NCBI GenBank assembly: GCA_945956975.1 | Contig: CAMFKC010000064.1 | Location: forward strand, 1 to 8,775 | Reading direction: 5' to 3' | DNA length: 8,775 bases | Origin: an uncultured Methylocystaceae bacterium | GTDB lineage: Bacteria > Pseudomonadota > Alphaproteobacteria > Rhizobiales > Beijerinckiaceae | In this document: piece by piece, positions 5,956 through 8,775 of the stretch | Layout: the number at the start of each line of letters is the position of its first letter | Numbering within the stretch: the stretch's first letter is position 1 | The notes under the pieces: model-generated | What the model saw: the letters and a program-made list of their open reading frames with translations, nothing else | What the model was told of the DNA's origin: nothing | The model's database searches: none | Program-made: the position numbers and the translations under genes

Positions 5956-6380
5956 TAGAGCCTCGCGTCGGCGATTTTCTCGATAGCCTTCAACCCATAG
6001 CCTCGGAGATGAGCCCGGCCGTCGTCTTGGATCTGGTGAAGCATTTCGCCGGCCGGCGGCTCTACGTCCCGGGACGCTGGCGCGAGGATCTCGACATCAA
6101 CGTCCTAGGCGATGATTGCGCCCGCCGGCTGTGCGAGCTGTTCGGCCCGGAGCGGATCGACATTGCCCGCTGCCCGTACACGCGCAAGGCGCTGCAGCGC
6201 TTCGCGAAGGAACTGGCGGGACAGGGGCTGCGTTCGGGCGAGATTGCGCATAGCCTCGGCGTCTCGTATCGAACGATCGAGCGAATCGCGACGAGCACTA
6301 TCTTGACGAAAGCCCGTCGTCGCCCTGTTGATGAGCGCCAGATCGACATCGTCGATTGGCTGTCGACCGCCAAGGGCTGA
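5952..6380 (+). CDS. mor: Mor-family transcription activator (middle/late gene switch)
   Basis: This 142-residue protein matches the Mor/C activator family of Mu-like phages. An N-terminal dimerisation-type part (LDLVKHFAGRRLYVP around 26-40, then GDDCARRLCELFG) is followed by a C-terminal helix-turn-helix at residues about 92-113, with SGEIAHSLGVSYRTIERI as the core. The conserved ARRLCELFG and LGVSYRTI positions fit the family. In Mu, Mor binds as a dimer upstream of the middle promoter and recruits the host RNA polymerase through sigma and the alpha subunit. Here it is the last early gene and ends 80 bp ahead of the lysis genes, so it probably drives the downstream region. No separate C activator is visible in the window. 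The start shares ATGA with the upstream stop. Confidence 0.9.
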   Translation: MIEPRVGDFLDSLQPIASEMSPAVVLDLVKHFAGRRLYVPGRWREDLDINVLGDDCARRLCELFGPERIDIARCPYTRKALQRFAKELAGQGLRSGEIAHSLGVSYRTIERIATSTILTKARRRPVDERQIDIVDWLSTAKG

Positions 6381-6383
6381 CCC

Positions 6384-6398
6384 GCCGACGCTGTCGGC
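6384..6398. repeat. 15-bp perfect palindrome in the early/late gap
   Basis: GCCGAC (6384-6389) and its reverse complement GTCGGC (6393-6398) flank the spacer GCT. It begins four bases after the Mor stop. It could be a protein-binding dyad, for example for Mor or a repressor, or a weak RNA hairpin. A 6-bp dyad can arise by chance in GC-rich DNA, so functional weight is modest. The spacing to the following hairpin is 29 bases. Confidence 0.4.
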
Positions 6399-6427
6399 TC
6401 ATCATTCCAGCGCTGCCGTGACCAAGC

Positions 6428-6459
6428 TCCGCGACCATTTTCGGGTCGCGGATTTTTTT
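6428..6459 (+). terminator. Strong intrinsic terminator at the end of the early operon
   Basis: TCCGCGACC (6428-6436) and GGTCGCGGA (6444-6452) are exact reverse complements and form a 9-bp GC-rich stem with a 7-base loop (ATTTTCG). Seven T's (6453-6459) follow directly. This is a textbook Rho-independent terminator on the plus strand. It lies about 48 bases past the Mor stop and just before the endolysin gene, so early transcripts should end here. The late genes would then need their own promoter, either overlapping or beyond this element, or an antitermination mechanism. Confidence 0.9.
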
Positions 6460-7293
6460 ATGCGTGCAGACGTTGCGTTGCTGGATCGAGGCCTCGGGGC
6501 GTCCACCCTGCGGGCCATCGTGCCGCCGACCACCGAGGCCATCACCCGCCGGCGTCAGCTCGCGATCACCGACGCGATCGGTGCGGCCTTGCCGAAGGTG
6601 CTGCGCGCCTATGGCATCGCCAGCGCGCTCCGCGTCGCTCATTTCCTCGCGCAGGCCGCCCACGAAACCGATGGTTTCCGCACGCTGGAGGAATATGGCG
6701 GCGCGAGCTACTTCGCCCGCTATGACGGCCGGAAGGATCTCGGCAATACGCAGGCGGGCGATGGCGCCCGCTATCATGGTCGCGGCATCTTCCAGCTCAC
6801 CGGCCGGGCGAATTACCGCCGCTTCGGCCAGTTGCTCGGCCTCGATCTTGAGGGGCGCCCGGAGCTGGCGGCCGAGGCCGAAACCTCACTGCGTATCGCG
6901 GCGGTCTACTGGAATGACCGCAAGATCAGCCCGGCGGCTGACAGGGACGATCTCGTCCTCGTCACGCGGATGATCAACGGCGGTCGGAACGGGCTGGCGG
7001 AACGCCGCCGCTATCTCGGCATCGCCAAGCGCGAAATCGCTGCGCTGGTCGCGGATGGCGTCGCCGCCGCCGCAACCCATCGGACCGTACTGCGTCGCGG
7101 CTCGACCGGCCCGTCCGTCGAACACCTTCAGGCTGTCCTGCAGCGCGAAGGCTTTCCCGTCGCCATCGACGAGGATTTCGGCCCCGCCACCGAACTGGCG
7201 GTGAAGACCTTCCAGCGCCGGGCCGGGCTCGACGTGGACGGCGTCGTCGGCGCCCGCACCTGGGCCGCTCTCTTCCCAAGCAAGGAGGCTTGA
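6460..7293 (+). CDS. Endolysin: GH19 chitinase/lysozyme domain with C-terminal peptidoglycan-binding domain
   Basis: This protein of about 277 residues is counted from ATG 6460. Residues about 35-195 form a glycoside hydrolase 19-type lysozyme domain: AHFLAQAAHETDGFRTLEEYGG, with the catalytic glutamate candidate E69 in the HET motif; YHGRGIFQLTGRANYRRFG; then AETSLRIAAVYW and VTRMINGG. Residues about 209-271 form a peptidoglycan-binding_1 domain (LRRGSTGPSVEHLQ, then DFGPATELAVKTFQ and DGVVGARTW). There is no signal peptide, so release should depend on a holin. The start is uncertain. ATG 6460 abuts the terminator's T-tract and has no ribosome site; in-frame TTG 6478 or GTG 6520 are alternatives and would leave the domains intact. 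The frame is open back to 6328, but that would overlap Mor and read through the terminator, so I reject it. Confidence 0.9.
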   Translation: MRADVALLDRGLGASTLRAIVPPTTEAITRRRQLAITDAIGAALPKVLRAYGIASALRVAHFLAQAAHETDGFRTLEEYGGASYFARYDGRKDLGNTQAGDGARYHGRGIFQLTGRANYRRFGQLLGLDLEGRPELAAEAETSLRIAAVYWNDRKISPAADRDDLVLVTRMINGGRNGLAERRRYLGIAKREIAALVADGVAAAATHRTVLRRGSTGPSVEHLQAVLQREGFPVAIDEDFGPATELAVKTFQRRAGLDVDGVVGARTWAALFPSKEA

Positions 7294-7743
7294 TTGTTCC
7301 CGTTCCTGCTCGCCCTGATGTTGTTCACCGCCGGCCCGGCCATGGCGTCGACCGTGGTCGATGCGTCGCCAGTCGTGCTCTGGCTCAAGCCGTGGATCGA
7401 TGCTGCCGCGTCCACCATCGTCATGACGGTGGTCGGATTCGTCGGCATCTGGGCGAGGCGCTGGTTCGGGCTGGAAGGCGAGGCCCGCATGCGGGAAGCC
7501 CTGCACTCCGCACTGATGACCGCCGCCGGTGCCGCGATTTCCACGCTGACCGAGACCGCCGCGCGCAAGCTCTCCCGGATCGAGATCGAGTCGGAGATGG
7601 TCGGTCAGGCCGTATCCTATGTGCTGCGCGCCACGCCCGACGCCGTCCGCTTCTTCGGCCTCACGGATGACCGCATCGCCGAGATGGTGCGCTCCAAGAT
7701 CATCCAGTTGCTGCCCATGAACGAAATTCTGCCGAAGGCCTGA
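7294..7743 (+). CDS. Holin-like membrane protein (LLH-type), TTG start
   Basis: This 149-residue protein starts at TTG 7294, immediately after the endolysin stop, and is supported by an exact AAGGAGG at 7282-7288. The N-terminus (FPFLLALMLFTAGPAMAS, residues 2-19) looks like a signal peptide or first membrane helix with an AMA cleavage-like site. A second hydrophobic segment lies at about 36-53 (DAAASTIVMTVVGFVGIW), followed by a positively charged ARRWFG. The rest is amphipathic helix (EARMREALHSALMTAAGAA), then the segment AVSYVLRATPDAVRFFGL. That layout resembles LLH-family phage holins, with one or two membrane helices and a long helical cytoplasmic tail. The position next to the endolysin supports the call. 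It would let the endolysin reach the cell wall. Confidence 0.72.
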   Translation: MFPFLLALMLFTAGPAMASTVVDASPVVLWLKPWIDAAASTIVMTVVGFVGIWARRWFGLEGEARMREALHSALMTAAGAAISTLTETAARKLSRIEIESEMVGQAVSYVLRATPDAVRFFGLTDDRIAEMVRSKIIQLLPMNEILPKA

Positions 7744-7746
7744 CGC

Positions 7747-7968
7747 ATGTCTCATGAGCTTGCCGAAATCCGCGAACGCCTTGCGCGGATCGAGACGACG
7801 CAGATCTTCCAGACGGGCGTTCTGGAGAAGATCGACGGGAAGCTCGATGCGGTCGATAACCGCCTGAGCGTCGTCGAGACCAAGGCGGCAGGCTACGGCA
7901 CGATCGCCGGCGGCCTGATGGCCGTCGCCGTCTCACTCGTCTCGGCGAAGCTGACGGGCAAGGCGTGA
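7747..7968 (+). CDS. Small coiled-coil protein with C-terminal membrane anchor (lysis accessory?)
   Basis: This 73-residue protein has an ATG at 7747 preceded by GAAGG. Residues 1-46 are a heptad-like amphipathic helix (HELAEIRERLARIETTQ, then VLEKIDGKLDAVDNRLSVVE), and residues about 49-67 are a membrane helix (GYGTIAGGLMAVAVSLVSA) followed by a basic end. The topology matches the XhlA/hemolysin group of lysis-associated proteins and some antiholins, in which a cytoplasmic coiled coil precedes one membrane segment. A small tail or head membrane protein is also possible. Placement between the holin-like gene and the DUF1804 gene favours a lysis accessory role. Confidence 0.65.
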   Translation: MSHELAEIRERLARIETTQIFQTGVLEKIDGKLDAVDNRLSVVETKAAGYGTIAGGLMAVAVSLVSAKLTGKA

Positions 7969-7975
7969 CGCTCGC

Positions 7976-8479
7976 ATGGCACACGGCGCCGACACGCGGC
8001 GTGAGGCTCGCAAGCGGTATGTCTTCGAGCGTCAGGCCCTCCCCACTATCGAGATCGGACTAGGCGTCTCGGAAGCGACGCTGCGGCGCTGGAAGCGCGA
8101 GGCAGCGGCGCAGGGCGACGATTGGGACGTCGCCCGCTCGGCCAATACCATCGCCGGCGAAGGTCTCGACAAGCTCGTGACCGAGGTCGTTCAGGACTAC
8201 GTCGTGCTGCATCAGGCGACGATCGAGGATCTGCGCAACGCCGGCAACATGGCGGCGGGCGACAAGGCCAAGATCCTCGCCTCGCTCGCGGACAGCTTCA
8301 ATAAGACCGTGAACGCTGCCGGCCGGGTCTCGCCGAAGATTTCCGAGCTGGGCGTCGCCATGGATGTGCTGAAGCGCCTGGGCGACTTTGTCGGCCGGGA
8401 TTATCCGCAGCTCGCCCCCAGCCTGCTCGAAATGCTGGAGCCCTTCGGTCAGCACCTCGCGGAGGTGTACGGGCGATGA
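7976..8479 (+). CDS. DUF1804 family protein, putative terminase small subunit/DNA-binding
   Basis: This 167-residue protein matches DUF1804, a family of transposable phages placed just before the large terminase gene. The N-terminus (DTRREARKRYVFERQALPTIE) leads into a helix-turn-helix at about 24-44 (IEIGLGVSEATLRRWKREA), the usual DNA-binding part. The long helical segment LDKLVTEVVQDYVVLHQATIEDL continues to GDKAKILASLADSFNK and ends in VLKRLGDFVGRDYPQL. By context it may recognise packaging sites in the genome or regulate packaging; the function is inferred. The start is ATG 7976, preceded by a weak AAGG. The frame overlaps the next gene by ATGA. Confidence 0.85.
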   Translation: MAHGADTRREARKRYVFERQALPTIEIGLGVSEATLRRWKREAAAQGDDWDVARSANTIAGEGLDKLVTEVVQDYVVLHQATIEDLRNAGNMAAGDKAKILASLADSFNKTVNAAGRVSPKISELGVAMDVLKRLGDFVGRDYPQLAPSLLEMLEPFGQHLAEVYGR

Positions 8480-8775
8480 CGAGCGTTGCCGACCGTTTCC
8501 CGGGTATCACGAGGGCTGCCCTTGAGATTGCCTATAGCAACGGCGGCATCACGTGCGTCCGCACGCAGCAGCGCATGTTGGGCGAGCTGAGCCGGTGGCT
8601 CGATCGCCAGCCGGCCGAGACCCTGCCCGATATCGACGCGTGGCTCTTCGCCCTGTCCGACGAGGATCTGCAGATGGTTTGCGACGGCGAGCAATCCGAA
8701 GCGGACGCCGTCCTGCAGTTCGCGCCGCCGTTCACCGATAGGCTGCTCGCCGACTATTTCGATGAGGTGTGCTGA
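8476..8775 (+). CDS. Hypothetical acidic phage protein
   Basis: This 99-residue protein starts at ATG 8476 in an ATGA overlap with the DUF1804 gene, with GGAGGT at 8461-8466, and its TGA is the last codon of the window. The protein is acidic (LPDIDAWLFALSDEDLQMVCDGEQSEAD) and helical, with IAYSNGGITCVRTQQRML near the start. No membrane segment or family is recognised. In related phages the next gene is usually the large terminase, so this might be a small packaging accessory; that is inference from position only. Confidence 0.6.
   Translation: MTSVADRFPGITRAALEIAYSNGGITCVRTQQRMLGELSRWLDRQPAETLPDIDAWLFALSDEDLQMVCDGEQSEADAVLQFAPPFTDRLLADYFDEVC

Larger units (their letters stand above)
1..8775 (+). 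mobile_element. Internal segment of a Mu-like (transposable) prophage/phage
   Basis: All genes lie on one strand. The recognisable families occur in the order known for Mu-like phages: DUF3164, DUF2786, GemA/gp16 (DUF1018), Mor-type activator, lysis genes, DUF1804. This combination is characteristic of transposable phages rather than lambdoid ones. Neither phage end, the MuA/MuB transposition genes nor any structural gene falls inside the window, so it covers the middle and end of the early region and the start of the late region. Whether it is an intact prophage or a free phage cannot be told from this segment. No frameshifted or interrupted gene was seen, which argues against heavy decay. 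Confidence 0.88.

Noticed and set aside
6328..6459. Upstream extension of the endolysin frame
   Set aside because: It would overlap the Mor gene and translate through the terminator hairpin, with no homologous sequence in that part.
7290..7670. Plus-strand open frame overlapping the holin-like gene, considered as an embedded spanin
   Set aside because: The product is histidine- and arginine-rich, without a lipobox or membrane segment, so it does not look like Rz1 or any spanin.
6886..7755. Long minus-strand open frame of 289 codons opposite the endolysin and holin-like genes
   Set aside because: The plus strand encodes clear endolysin motifs here. The reverse product is low-complexity (GDDGG and HDDGG runs), typical of a shadow frame.

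Overview
The window is a stretch of a transposable (Mu-like) prophage or phage genome from a high-GC bacterium. The GC-rich third codon positions and the protein flavour suggest an alphaproteobacterium, but the sequence does not fix the genus. Evidence for Mu-type: on one strand and in Mu-like order it carries a DUF3164 protein, a DUF2786 protein, a GemA/gp16 (DUF1018) protein, a Mor-family activator, a lysis module and a DUF1804 protein. The transposase genes (MuA, MuB) would lie upstream and the large terminase, portal and head genes downstream. No tRNA, rRNA, CRISPR array, insertion sequence or phage end was seen.

Layout. Positions 1-6380 are one tightly packed early operon. A 3' gene fragment (1-156) is followed by a helix-turn-helix/cysteine-rich protein (147-506), a small membrane protein (503-685), two unknown proteins (688-984, 981-1292), the DUF3164 protein (1282-1947), two more unknowns (1959-2276, 2286-2552) and a small winged-helix-like protein (2552-2776). 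Next comes an accessory-looking block: an exported staphylococcal-nuclease-type thermonuclease (2776-3201), the DUF2786 protein (3198-3881), a PP-loop/PAPS-reductase-like enzyme (3878-4759) and a small helical protein (4756-4977). The operon closes with GemA (4974-5390), a coiled-coil protein (5387-5725), a small unknown (5722-5955) and the Mor-like activator (5952-6380). Nearly every junction is a 1-, 4- or 10/11-nt overlap of stop and start codons, which suggests translational coupling.

Positions 6381-6459 form the only real intergenic gap. It holds a perfect 15-bp palindrome and a strong intrinsic terminator with a 9-bp perfect stem and seven T's. This is the expected early/late boundary: early transcription should stop here, and Mor, made last, should switch on the genes beyond it.

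Positions 6460-8775 begin the late region. They hold a GH19-type endolysin with a C-terminal peptidoglycan-binding domain (6460-7293), a TTG-started holin-like membrane protein (7294-7743), a small coiled-coil plus membrane-anchor protein (7747-7968), a DUF1804 putative small-terminase/DNA-binding protein (7976-8479) and an unknown acidic protein ending on the last base (8476-8775).

The parts of most interest are the exported nuclease and the PP-loop enzyme in the place where Mu keeps its semi-essential host-takeover genes, the compact regulatory gap, and the many small conserved-looking proteins of unknown role.
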